Shown: positions 1 through 6,322, numbered from the stretch's first letter. The stretch: 7,301 bases of DNA from Candidatus Altimarinota bacterium (GCA_026982915.1 JALWQU010000052.1:1-7301), one strand, 5' to 3'. Numbers and translations are program-made. The notes: a model not told the origin generated them from the letters alone.

Positions 1-1679
1 GCATTTTTTTGCTTTACGCGCTGTAAAAAGTTTTGAAGTCCCTCACCGGATAAGTGTGAAACGTTTTCCATAGCCGTGCTAAGCGCTTGTTGTCGTTGTA
101 ATACCTGATTCGTAGCGTCTATTTGTTCGTGAAAACGGTTTTCTCTTGCTTCACGAGCCTGGGTTATCTGATCAAACTGATAAACGATAGCTTCTATTTG
201 GGCAAGATGTGAGGACTCTTTGTCTGTCATTGTTCGTCCATTTCTTGTTTTAATAGCCTTGAAATAGGCCGAAAACCCTCTCAGTATTGCCGTGATTTCA
301 GCGGGATTTTTTTGTAAAAAATCATCCATATTTTCTAACCCGTAGTCAGTGGCAAACTCTTTCCATAATTCAGTTTTTGATATAATACCAAAAGCTTTGA
401 ATTTTTTAGGAAGATCTTGTAGCGCGTCTTGCTGATAAAGACTGATGCTTGCTACAAAATCAAGTGATTTTACGCCGGATAGTAATGACACTCTTTCTCC
501 CAAAAGGCGCATGACTTCACCAAGTTTAGCCTCCTGGATGTTATTAATATTTGAATACCCAAGAATCTTCGCAACAGAGTCTTGATCTATAGGTTCATTG
601 TCCTTGATTGTTTTGGTTACATAGGAAATTAAGTTACCCGATTTTGATCCTATGGTCGTTTTAAGCGCTTCGAAATTATTATTTAGTTGATTGCTCTGAT
701 ATTCATTATTTAGTTCCAGATTTTTATTAAGTGACTTGATGAATATGGCCCATTTTTGTGGTCCTTCTTTCGGATCAAGTATTTTTACAATTTTTTGATT
801 GGCTCTTTCTAGTAGATCATTGATATGGGTTGTTTTCTCGGCTAGAAAACTAGGATTATTAATAGCATCAGCTAGATTAATTTTATCGAGTGACTCTTTT
901 AGTCTTGTTAGCTCATCGGTCACGGCGCTATTGTCAAAATTATCAATATTACTATTGATAGTGGCCTTATAGAGCTGTATTTGTTGTCGAATCGTATCAA
1001 CAGCCTGTTCTGTCGCAAAGGATAGTGGTTTTGTATAGTCCGATAATCCATGACTTTGCAGACGATCTTTTTGCGAGGGAGTGATGTCTTTTAGAACGCT
1101 TACCTCTTCGCCGGAATGTATTGTTAGATATTTAGGACTCTCATTAGAACCTATAGGATCAAAAATACGATACCCATTGGGGGTTCTGATAGCCGTTTTG
1201 GGGCCTTTCTTGATATACAGAACCTCACTCCCAAAGTAGTCTCTTAATGAAGATTGATCGTTTAGGGCATTATTCTCATAAAAGTTAAATTTATAGGTAT
1301 TTTCGTTTATTTTATCGGTAAAAAGAGAAAGGGCTTCTTTGGAATTGTTATGAATGAAATGCAATAACTGAGGGAAATTTTCGTCTTCAAAGTAACGAAG
1401 CGAATCGGCGATATCATCCATACTTTTAATATCGGAAACATTGGTAACGCCCTCTACGCCTAACTTTCTTTTCAGCTTTTGTATATAGTAAGTTACACTT
1501 GATGAGGCTGTATTTTCTCCATGAGTATCATTTTGAGCCTCTATTTTTACAATTTTATCGAAAAGAGCCTTGAAACCTTTAAGCTCTCTACTGGTTTCAT
1601 TCTTTACCGCGTTTGAGGCTATTTCACTATCAGAAATGTGACTTTCAGGAGATGAGGAGTTATTTTTAGGGAATGACAT
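1..1679 (-). CDS. Large unrecognised protein, predicted cytoplasmic and helical, C-terminus outside window
   Basis: An open frame of 559 codons reads leftward from ATG at 1679 and reaches the window edge with no stop, so the C-terminus is missing. I do not recognise the family. No signal peptide or membrane segment is visible. Residues 1-35 are Ser/Asn-rich and probably disordered. Residues about 35-135 look helical. Residues about 145-200 are the most beta-like and conserved-looking part, with GPKTAIRTPNGYRIFDPIG (159-177) followed by YLTIHSGEEVSVL. From about 222 to 345 there are long Leu/Ile/Asn/Gln/Lys-rich helices (for example TRLKESLDKINL, INDLLERANQKIVKIL) suggesting coiled coils, and residues 490-559 form another Gln/Arg-rich helical stretch. 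The start is supported by an extended -10 promoter 22 bases upstream. There is no clear Shine-Dalgarno. The gene is divergent from thiI. It could be a structural or scaffold protein, but no function is claimed. That it is a real gene is strongly supported by the uninterrupted length. Confidence 0.85.
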   Translation of the reverse strand, partial: MSFPKNNSSSPESHISDSEIASNAVKNETSRELKGFKALFDKIVKIEAQNDTHGENTASSSVTYYIQKLKRKLGVEGVTNVSDIKSMDDIADSLRYFEDENFPQLLHFIHNNSKEALSLFTDKINENTYKFNFYENNALNDQSSLRDYFGSEVLYIKKGPKTAIRTPNGYRIFDPIGSNESPKYLTIHSGEEVSVLKDITPSQKDRLQSHGLSDYTKPLSFATEQAVDTIRQQIQLYKATINSNIDNFDNSAVTDELTRLKESLDKINLADAINNPSFLAEKTTHINDLLERANQKIVKILDPKEGPQKWAIFIKSLNKNLELNNEYQSNQLNNNFEALKTTIGSKSGNLISYVTKTIKDNEPIDQDSVAKILGYSNINNIQEAKLGEVMRLLGERVSLLSGVKSLDFVASISLYQQDALQDLPKKFKAFGIISKTELWKEFATDYGLENMDDFLQKNPAEITAILRGFSAYFKAIKTRNGRTMTDKESSHLAQIEAIVYQFDQITQAREARENRFHEQIDATNQVLQRQQALSTAMENVSHLSGEGLQNFLQRVKQKN

Positions 1680-1697
1680 AGGATCTTTGAATTATCT

Positions 1698-1706
1698 TGT
1701 TATTAT
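1698..1706 (+). promoter_or_regulatory. Candidate extended -10 promoter of thiI
   Basis: The plus strand reads TGTTATTAT: TG (1698-1699), one spacer base, then TATTAT (1701-1706), 5 of 6 matches to TATAAT. Transcription would start near 1713, giving a leader of about 55 bases to the thiI ATG. No convincing -35 is seen. The hexamer shares five bases with the opposed TATAAT of the long minus-strand gene, so the two promoters probably exclude each other at any one time. Confidence 0.45.
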
Positions 1707-1710
1707 ACCA
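1702..1710 (-). promoter_or_regulatory. Extended -10 promoter of the long minus-strand gene
   Basis: Read on the minus strand this is TGGTATAAT: a consensus -10 hexamer TATAAT (1702-1707) with the TGn extension (1708-1710). The hexamer ends 22 bases before the ATG at 1679, so transcription would start near 1695 with a leader of about 16 bases. No good -35 is visible 16-18 bases upstream, which is common for extended -10 promoters. The site overlaps an opposed candidate -10 for thiI. Confidence 0.7.
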
Positions 1711-1767
1711 TAAATAATCATTAAGGACTAGATTGTTTTTTATTTATTTTTATCTACCGTGTGGCGT

Positions 1768-2946
1768 ATGAAATACGGTATTATTATTCACTACGATGAA
1801 ATTGGATTAAAGGGGCATAACCGAGATTTTTTTGAACAAACCTTGGTGGACAATATAAGCGAAAAAATACGCGTAAAATCACTCAAGGGGCGAGTAAAAA
1901 AACTCTTTGGAAGAATTTGGATTGATCTGGATGATTTTGCTTGCGGCCATGAACGAGAAGCGTGGAAGAGCTTATGCGAAACCACCTTTGGGATTGCTTA
2001 TTTTGGGTTTTCGGTTGAAGTTCCTTCGGTAGAAGCGTCTTTCATTGAAGCGATTAAGTATCTTGCAACCTCAATTGAATTTGAAACCTTTCGGATTACC
2101 ACGACCCGTACAGAAAAGAATTTCCCGCTTAATTCAATGGAAATAAATCAAATTTTAGGCGGTACAGTGTTACGAAATTTTGAGGGGAAAAAAGTAAAAC
2201 TAAAAAATCCTGATGCGGAGTTTTTTCTGGAGATTGTCGGGAAAAAGGCCTTTGGATATGTCAACAAAATAGCGGGTCCAGGAGGACTTCCGGTGGGAAC
2301 TGCCGGAAAGGCTTTGGTTTTGATTTCAGGAGGGATTGACTCGCCTGTAGCGGTTTATTATATGCAAAAACGAGGCTTGAAGGTTGAGTTTATTCATTTT
2401 CATAGTTATCCACAAACATCCCAACAATCGGTGGAAAAGGTACGAATGCTCACGAAAAAATTAACGAAGTTTGATCCGTTTTTAAAACTGCATATGTGTC
2501 CATTTTTAGAGATTCAAAAAGTTATACTAAAGACCGTCCCCGATAAATTTAGGATTATCTTTTATCGGCGATTTATGCTTCGTATTGCGGAAAAATTGGC
2601 CTATAAAATAAAAGCGAAAGGCCTGATAACCGGGGAAAGCTTGAGCCAAGTGGCGTCGCAAACGATTGAGAATATGACGGTGATCCAGCAATCGGTTGGG
2701 ATTATGCCGATTCTAAGACCGTTAATTGGGTTTGATAAACGGGAGATTATTGAGGTGGCAAAGCGAATTGATACTTTCCAAATATCGATTAAACCACACG
2801 ATGATTGTTGTACGGTTTTTATGCCTCAAAACCCCGAAACAAAAGGAAAAATAGAAGAAGTGTTGGACATAGAATCAAAATTCTCAGTCACCGATCTTGT
2901 GGCACAGGGGATCGAAAATTTGAGCCTCGAGAAAATTACTTCATAG
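1768..2946 (+). CDS. thiI: tRNA 4-thiouridine synthase ThiI, short form without rhodanese domain
   Basis: ThiI adenylates uridine 8 of tRNA and inserts sulfur to make 4-thiouridine; in many bacteria it also serves thiazole synthesis for thiamine. The frame begins at a GTG (1759), but the family N-terminus (YDEIGLKGHNR at residues 9-19) fits ATG 1768, giving 392 residues. The ferredoxin-like and THUMP region covers about residues 1-165, including the RTEKNFPLNSMEI segment. The ATP-binding PP-loop SGGIDSP lies at 187-193, and GESLSQVASQT, another family motif, begins at about 290. A Cys pair (HDDCC, Cys347 and Cys348) lies in the position of the DCC motif of short Bacillus-type ThiI proteins. 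The C-terminal rhodanese domain of the E. coli enzyme is absent, so a separate sulfur donor such as a cysteine desulfurase must deliver sulfur (inference). The 3' end overlaps the lipoprotein gene by 11 bp, convergently. No Shine-Dalgarno is visible. Confidence 0.93.
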   Translation: MKYGIIIHYDEIGLKGHNRDFFEQTLVDNISEKIRVKSLKGRVKKLFGRIWIDLDDFACGHEREAWKSLCETTFGIAYFGFSVEVPSVEASFIEAIKYLATSIEFETFRITTTRTEKNFPLNSMEINQILGGTVLRNFEGKKVKLKNPDAEFFLEIVGKKAFGYVNKIAGPGGLPVGTAGKALVLISGGIDSPVAVYYMQKRGLKVEFIHFHSYPQTSQQSVEKVRMLTKKLTKFDPFLKLHMCPFLEIQKVILKTVPDKFRIIFYRRFMLRIAEKLAYKIKAKGLITGESLSQVASQTIENMTVIQQSVGIMPILRPLIGFDKREIIEVAKRIDTFQISIKPHDDCCTVFMPQNPETKGKIEEVLDIESKFSVTDLVAQGIENLSLEKITS

Positions 2947-4270
2947 ATTTCAAAATAGACCGCATAGCGTCTCGAAAGATCACGGGTCCAGTAAATTCAA
3001 GATGTGAGCTTGTATTTTTGGGTGTTTTGATCACCAGGGTTTGTCCGTCATTGGTTACAGTTTCACGCTCAATCGCTCCTGCCTTTAACCGAAGCCAAAA
3101 ATTAATATCCCCCTTGCCCAAAAAGGCATGATCGGCAAATCCAATTGCCGTAATAGCGCCAGGCTCTGGCCCAAAGTTTTGGTACCAAAAGGTATAAGGA
3201 ATTTTGAAATCAAGGTTATAGTAATTACTCGTGTAGGTGAAAGCACGGCTATCGATGAGGTCTTTGAAGTCAGAGCTCTCGATTTCTATCAATTCTTTAG
3301 TTTTTTCGGTAGGCGATTCTTTATCATTCTCTATCGGCGTAGTTGTGTCGATTACAGGCGGTTCATCAGAGAATAAACCCGATAAAAAACCTTTTTCCGG
3401 TTCAGCTTCGGCTACTTCTATGGTAGCTTTAGCTTTCTCTTTAAGGGCTAATAACTCGGCTTTCTTTTGTTTTTCGGCCTCAACTTTTTTTCGTTCCTTT
3501 TCGGCGAGTGCTTTTTGTCGGTCAAGTTTAAACGCCTTAACCGCTTCAGTTCCTTCTACGAAACTATTTAGAAGTTTTGTGAAATCGCGTTTATAGTCTG
3601 CATGCTTGTTATCAGTGAAAACAAACTGATATTTTTGGTTATACTTATTAGAGAATAACACTATTTTTTCTTGTTGTCGTCCTAGATTATTGGTCGTTAC
3701 GGTTTTAATCCCCGACATACTACGGATCAAAATATTAGGTTCTTTAGTTGTTGGGTCTTCTGATGAATAATCTTCAACGGAAAAAGTCAGAAACACCTGT
3801 CTTTTGGGGTCATTTTTATCCAGGAAATAAGCCGTGCCGTTGGGAGCCAAAGAAAATTCCCATGAAGCTGGATAGATAAATAATAGCTGTTTTGTTTCGA
3901 AAAGGTTATCGACCATTTCTTCGGCTTTATCTGTGGCTAAATCCATTACGCGGATAGCCTCAACCCAGAATATTTCTCGCATTTTTGATTCTCGCAAAAA
4001 CCCATCTACCTCGACATCACGACCTTCAAAATCTTCTAAACGGATAATGTCCGAAGCGACATAGGCTTGTAGTTTTTCATCCTTCTCTAGTCGGTGTGTG
4101 GCCTTTGTAGCGATAGAAACAGAGAAAGGAAAAAGAGTCCCTCGCAAGGTTTCCATTTTCTCGGTGGGCAATTTCTCAAAGGGGTCTTCCTTTTCGGGCC
4201 AAACACAGGCGGATAAAAGTAGCAAAGCTACGGAGGCAACGGCGAATACTTTTTTATTAAAGACCATCAT
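2936..4270 (-). CDS. Predicted lipoprotein, OB-like region plus two related domains
   Basis: The open frame starts at a TTG (4309), but ATG 4270 (or the adjacent ATG 4267) gives a proper lipoprotein signal: two Lys, a hydrophobic stretch VFAVASVALLLL and the lipobox LSAC with Cys22 (444-residue numbering). The mature protein would be lipid-anchored outside the cytoplasmic membrane. Residues about 43-108 look like a small OB-type beta barrel (RGTLFPF...LQAYVA...GRDVEVDGFL...FWVEAIRV). Residues 123-239 form a mixed alpha/beta domain starting LLFIYPASWEF. Residues 245-289 are a Lys/Glu/Ala-rich charged helix, followed by an acidic, Pro/Thr-rich linker to about 337. Residues 344-444 form a second domain starting NLDFKIPYTFWY that resembles the first and ends the same way (FRDAMRSILKSM versus KRDFTKLLNSF). 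I do not recognise a named family. There is no enzyme motif, and binding or envelope roles are only possible. No clear promoter or Shine-Dalgarno was found. It is convergent with and overlaps thiI. Confidence 0.85.
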   Translation of the reverse strand: MMVFNKKVFAVASVALLLLSACVWPEKEDPFEKLPTEKMETLRGTLFPFSVSIATKATHRLEKDEKLQAYVASDIIRLEDFEGRDVEVDGFLRESKMREIFWVEAIRVMDLATDKAEEMVDNLFETKQLLFIYPASWEFSLAPNGTAYFLDKNDPKRQVFLTFSVEDYSSEDPTTKEPNILIRSMSGIKTVTTNNLGRQQEKIVLFSNKYNQKYQFVFTDNKHADYKRDFTKLLNSFVEGTEAVKAFKLDRQKALAEKERKKVEAEKQKKAELLALKEKAKATIEVAEAEPEKGFLSGLFSDEPPVIDTTTPIENDKESPTEKTKELIEIESSDFKDLIDSRAFTYTSNYYNLDFKIPYTFWYQNFGPEPGAITAIGFADHAFLGKGDINFWLRLKAGAIERETVTNDGQTLVIKTPKNTSSHLEFTGPVIFRDAMRSILKSMK

Positions 4271-4530
4271 TTTTTTGACTATCTTTATCCCTTTAAGGAA
4301 TAAAATCAACTATTTGTTGGGTAAATGAATTTTCTTTATTTCTTGCAATCTCTCAAGGAAAGTCTGATAAATTAATAAGTAGCACTTAAAAGAAAGTTAA
4401 AAACAGCCTAAGAAATTCGTCTTTTCGTAAAATTTCGACTCAAAATCCTTTCTGATAAAGGATTATCAAAAAAGATTTATTCGTTGAAATTTCATCAAAA
4501 ATACTATAATTTCTTGATCGGCTGAATTTA
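4271..4530. other. Gene-free stretch between lipoprotein and LOG-family genes
   Basis: About 260 bp of AT-rich sequence lie between the lipoprotein start and the end of the LOG-family gene, both on the minus strand. It holds the 8-bp hairpin at 4444-4464, a perfect 10-base palindrome TGAAATTTCA at 4485-4494 and a weak inverted repeat GAAATT/AATTTC around 4412-4436. A promoter for the lipoprotein gene is expected here. The best match I can find on the minus strand is TTGAGA (4356-4351) with GAAAAT (4334-4329), spacing 16, which is weak. No convincing small gene or RNA gene is visible. Confidence 0.5.
4444..4464 (-). terminator. Possible weak terminator after the fbp-LOG operon
   Basis: A perfect 8-bp stem (AATCCTTT / AAAGGATT) with a 5-base loop lies about 70 bases downstream of the LOG-family stop. 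On the minus strand the stem is followed by TTG, so the run of T is only four, part of it in the stem. That is short for an intrinsic terminator. The same stem on the plus strand has no T tract. Confidence 0.3.
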
Positions 4531-4536
4531 TCAGCC
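4520..4536 (-). other. Small hairpin over the LOG-family stop codon
   Basis: GGCTGA / TCAGCC form a 6-bp stem around a 5-base AT loop. On the minus strand the left arm contains the TGA stop of the LOG-family gene and the loop contains a second in-frame stop, TAA. No T tract follows, so it is not a standard terminator. It could protect the 3' end of the message, or be chance. Confidence 0.3.
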
Positions 4537-5211
4537 TTCCCTTAAATTATCGTTTCCCGAAAGAGTTATCTTGTAAATTTTTGAATTAAGACAGACCTGA
4601 CCACCACCCTGATCAAAAGCTTCCTTTGTCTGATTTATAATCTGCATGGCTTCTTCTACGGTTGCGACACAAAAAATATTATCCAGATCAGAAGCACTCA
4701 CAAACCCTCTTTCTAACGGTGTAGATTTGAGCCAGTCTTCCAGCTCATGCCACATGGTATCCATCAAAATAATCGGAATCGGACAAATATGTTTTACCTG
4801 CGTAAGCTGTAGGGTGTAAAAAAACTCGAGACAAGTGCCAATGCCACCAGCCGAAAGAACGACCGCATTAGAAAGTGTCATAAAGTGATCGAGTCGATCA
4901 CTAAAATGTTCAAAGTGTTTTGAAAAATCCATGTGCTTGTTGCCCTCGGCTTCCCAGGGCAGTTCGATGGTTAGCCCGATAGACGCGACATTCTGAGGCA
5001 GTGCATCATGATGCCCTTTGTTGGCGGCTTCCATTTGCCCAGGACCTCCGCCCGTGATAACGGCGATTTCCTTTTTGGCGAGCGCCTGACCTAGCTGATA
5101 AGCCATTTCATATTCAGGATCACCCGGTTTTGTACGAGCCGATCCAAAAATAGAAACTCTGAATTTTTCAGGATGTGTAAGGGCTTCATTGACGGTTTTT
5201 ACATTGTTCAT
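4531..5211 (-). CDS. LOG-family (lysine-decarboxylase-like fold) nucleotide phosphoribohydrolase
   Basis: This 226-residue protein belongs to the LOG / TIGR00730 family, whose characterised members cleave nucleoside 5'-monophosphates (cytokinin nucleotides in plants, purine or pyrimidine nucleotides in bacteria) to a base and ribose-5-phosphate. The Rossmann-like fold shows FGSART near residue 22, the phosphate-binding TGGGPGQMEAANKG at 53-66 and the hallmark GGIGTCLE at 122-129 (family pattern PGGxGTxxE). An Arg (R106) precedes it in FSDRLDHFMTLSNAVV. The usual Pro before GGxGT is Ala here. A long N-terminal lead and the ELPWEAEGN / QVKHIC segments put it in a longer subgroup than classical LOG. 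The old label lysine decarboxylase is a misannotation for this family. It begins 10 bp after the fbp stop, so it is almost surely co-transcribed with fbp. It ends in tandem stops TGA TAA. Substrate unknown. Confidence 0.88.
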   Translation of the reverse strand: MNNVKTVNEALTHPEKFRVSIFGSARTKPGDPEYEMAYQLGQALAKKEIAVITGGGPGQMEAANKGHHDALPQNVASIGLTIELPWEAEGNKHMDFSKHFEHFSDRLDHFMTLSNAVVLSAGGIGTCLEFFYTLQLTQVKHICPIPIILMDTMWHELEDWLKSTPLERGFVSASDLDNIFCVATVEEAMQIINQTKEAFDQGGGQVCLNSKIYKITLSGNDNLREG

Positions 5212-5221
5212 GGTATATTTA

Positions 5222-6139
5222 TTAATTAATCTTACAGGCTTTCATCAAAAATTTCTCTGCGGCTTCCACCTCCTTTGTAGCTCCAATCAAAATAGGCGAA
5301 GTGTCATCAATAGCCTTAATAGGAAGATCAAGGATGTCTCGTCCACACATATCACGAGCTTTTCCGCCCGCTTGTTCGATCAAGAAAGCAAACGGATTAC
5401 ACTCATAAAGAAGCCGTAGTTTACTGTCTGGATAGGCAAAGATTCCGCCTCCTCGTTTGAGGATTCCGTTCATATCCGCGGTCATACTTCCAGAATATCG
5501 AAGAGAAAATCCTTCTTTTCCCCAGTGATTAATGAGGTCGGTAAATCCAGCGATATTATCTGATTTTTGGAGGCTTCCAATCCCACAAATTTTAAGCCCG
5601 TCCTTTAGTTTTAGGTTTTCTTGTTCGAGGTTGAACTGCTTTGCTTCTTCATCGTAAGCGAATAAGTGGACCCCTTTCCCAGTCGAATAAACACAAATAA
5701 TTCGTGGGCCGTACACAAAGTAAACCGAAGCGACTTGATGCCGTCCTGTGGCTTCGAGGAAATTACGAACTCCACGATAAATCCCCATAGAAGTTCCGAC
5801 CGCCAAGCCGGAGCTGGCAACGGATGAACCGTCAATAGGATCAAAAGCCACGACGAGTTTATTGGGAATATGTTTTATAAAACACATTTCTGATGCGCGT
5901 TCTTCAGAGACAAAACAAGAAACCGATCCCGTTGCTTCTAGTTTCTTAGCGAGTATTTCATCGGCAATAAGGTCATGAGAAAGCTGTGTTTCTCCTGAGG
6001 TATTTTCTTGATGGGTGTATTCGATTTTTTGAACCTTGAGCGCTTGGTAGATGTCGATTGAGGCACTAGCCGCTGCGAGAATTGTTTTTTGCGTATCTTT
6101 ACATTCACAGTTTTTTTGAAGATGTTGAGCGAGGTTCAT
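5222..6139 (-). CDS. fbp: Class I fructose-1,6-bisphosphatase
   Basis: The enzyme hydrolyses fructose-1,6-bisphosphate to fructose-6-phosphate, the committed step of gluconeogenesis; some relatives also act on sedoheptulose-1,7-bisphosphate. The 305-residue length is slightly short for the family (about 330). The metal-binding motif DPIDGSS is at 100-106, the acidic SEE near 78-80 and a second active-site block RYSGSMTADM at 214-223. The substrate-binding signature KLRLLYECNP is at 240-249, followed by AFLIEQAGGKA. After DPIDGSS the usual N-I-D/E is replaced by VAS, a local deviation in an otherwise complete active site. ATG 6139 is chosen because it fits the family N-terminus and lies 26 bases past an extended -10 element. 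It is first in a two-gene operon with the LOG-family gene and divergent from the transaldolase gene, which also works on fructose-6-phosphate. Confidence 0.93.
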   Translation of the reverse strand: MNLAQHLQKNCECKDTQKTILAAASASIDIYQALKVQKIEYTHQENTSGETQLSHDLIADEILAKKLEATGSVSCFVSEERASEMCFIKHIPNKLVVAFDPIDGSSVASSGLAVGTSMGIYRGVRNFLEATGRHQVASVYFVYGPRIICVYSTGKGVHLFAYDEEAKQFNLEQENLKLKDGLKICGIGSLQKSDNIAGFTDLINHWGKEGFSLRYSGSMTADMNGILKRGGGIFAYPDSKLRLLYECNPFAFLIEQAGGKARDMCGRDILDLPIKAIDDTSPILIGATKEVEAAEKFLMKACKIN

Positions 6140-6165
6140 GTTTTGTTTTTATTAGAGGTCTAATC

Positions 6166-6174
6166 ATTGTAGCA
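6166..6174 (-). promoter_or_regulatory. Extended -10 promoter of the fbp-LOG operon
   Basis: The minus strand reads TGCTACAAT: hexamer TACAAT (6166-6171), 5 of 6 to consensus, with the TGn extension. Start of transcription would be near 6159, giving a leader of about 20 bases before the fbp ATG. That leader (AT-rich, ending AAAACAAAAC) has no Shine-Dalgarno. The -35 region (TTTCTT at 17 bases) is weak. Confidence 0.65.
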
Positions 6175-6201
6175 CAGATTTATCGAAAAAGAAACGAGCG
6201 G

Positions 6202-6256
6202 GTGTTGCCTTTGTTACTTTGGGGAGGAAAAGCTTTCTTTAATTTGTAACCAACAC
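6202..6256. repeat. Bulged inverted repeat between the fbp and transaldolase promoters
   Basis: GTGTTG (6202-6207) and GTTAC (6213-6217), separated by CCTTT, are matched in inverted order by GTAAC (6246-6250) joined directly to CAACAC (6251-6256). That gives 11 base pairs with a 5-base bulge and a 28-base loop that contains the palindrome AAAGCTTT (6229-6236). The repeat lies upstream of both divergent promoters, where an operator would be expected. No regulator is encoded nearby, so its role is a guess. Confidence 0.35.
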
Positions 6257-6269
6257 AACAAAACTTCCT

Positions 6270-6297
6270 TTCACAGGCTTGAAAAATATGTTAGAAT
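6270..6297 (+). promoter_or_regulatory. Promoter of the transaldolase gene
   Basis: TTCACA (6270-6275, 5 of 6 to TTGACA) and TAGAAT (6292-6297, 5 of 6 to TATAAT) are 16 bases apart, and TG at 6289-6290 gives an extended -10 (TGTTAGAAT). It is the best promoter in the window. Transcription would start near 6304, which is downstream of the in-frame ATG at 6296, so translation must start at ATG 6323, with a leader of about 19 bases and no Shine-Dalgarno. Confidence 0.75.
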
Positions 6298-6322
6298 GAT
6301 TTTGTATTTAACCAAAAACAAA

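Noticed and set aside
1759..1767. GTG at 1759 as the thiI start
   Set aside because: It adds only M-W-R before a normal ThiI N-terminus beginning at ATG 1768, and neither has a ribosome site that favours the GTG.
3237..3596. 119-codon plus-strand frame, Ser/Phe-rich
   Set aside because: It is the complement of the lipoprotein gene. Its Ser/Phe composition is what antisense of Lys/Glu-rich codons gives.
4325..4375. 16-codon plus-strand reading frame starting MNFLYFLQ
   Set aside because: It is too short, has no ribosome site or promoter, and such frames are common by chance in AT-rich spacers.
5611..5844. 77-codon minus-strand frame inside fbp
   Set aside because: It is a shifted frame of fbp on the same strand; fbp is intact there with its DPIDGSS motif.
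6296..6322. In-frame ATG at 6296 as the transaldolase start
   Set aside because: It lies in the -10 hexamer TAGAAT of the best promoter in the window, and the extra nine residues are not part of the family; MKFFLDTANL at 6323 is the standard N-terminus.
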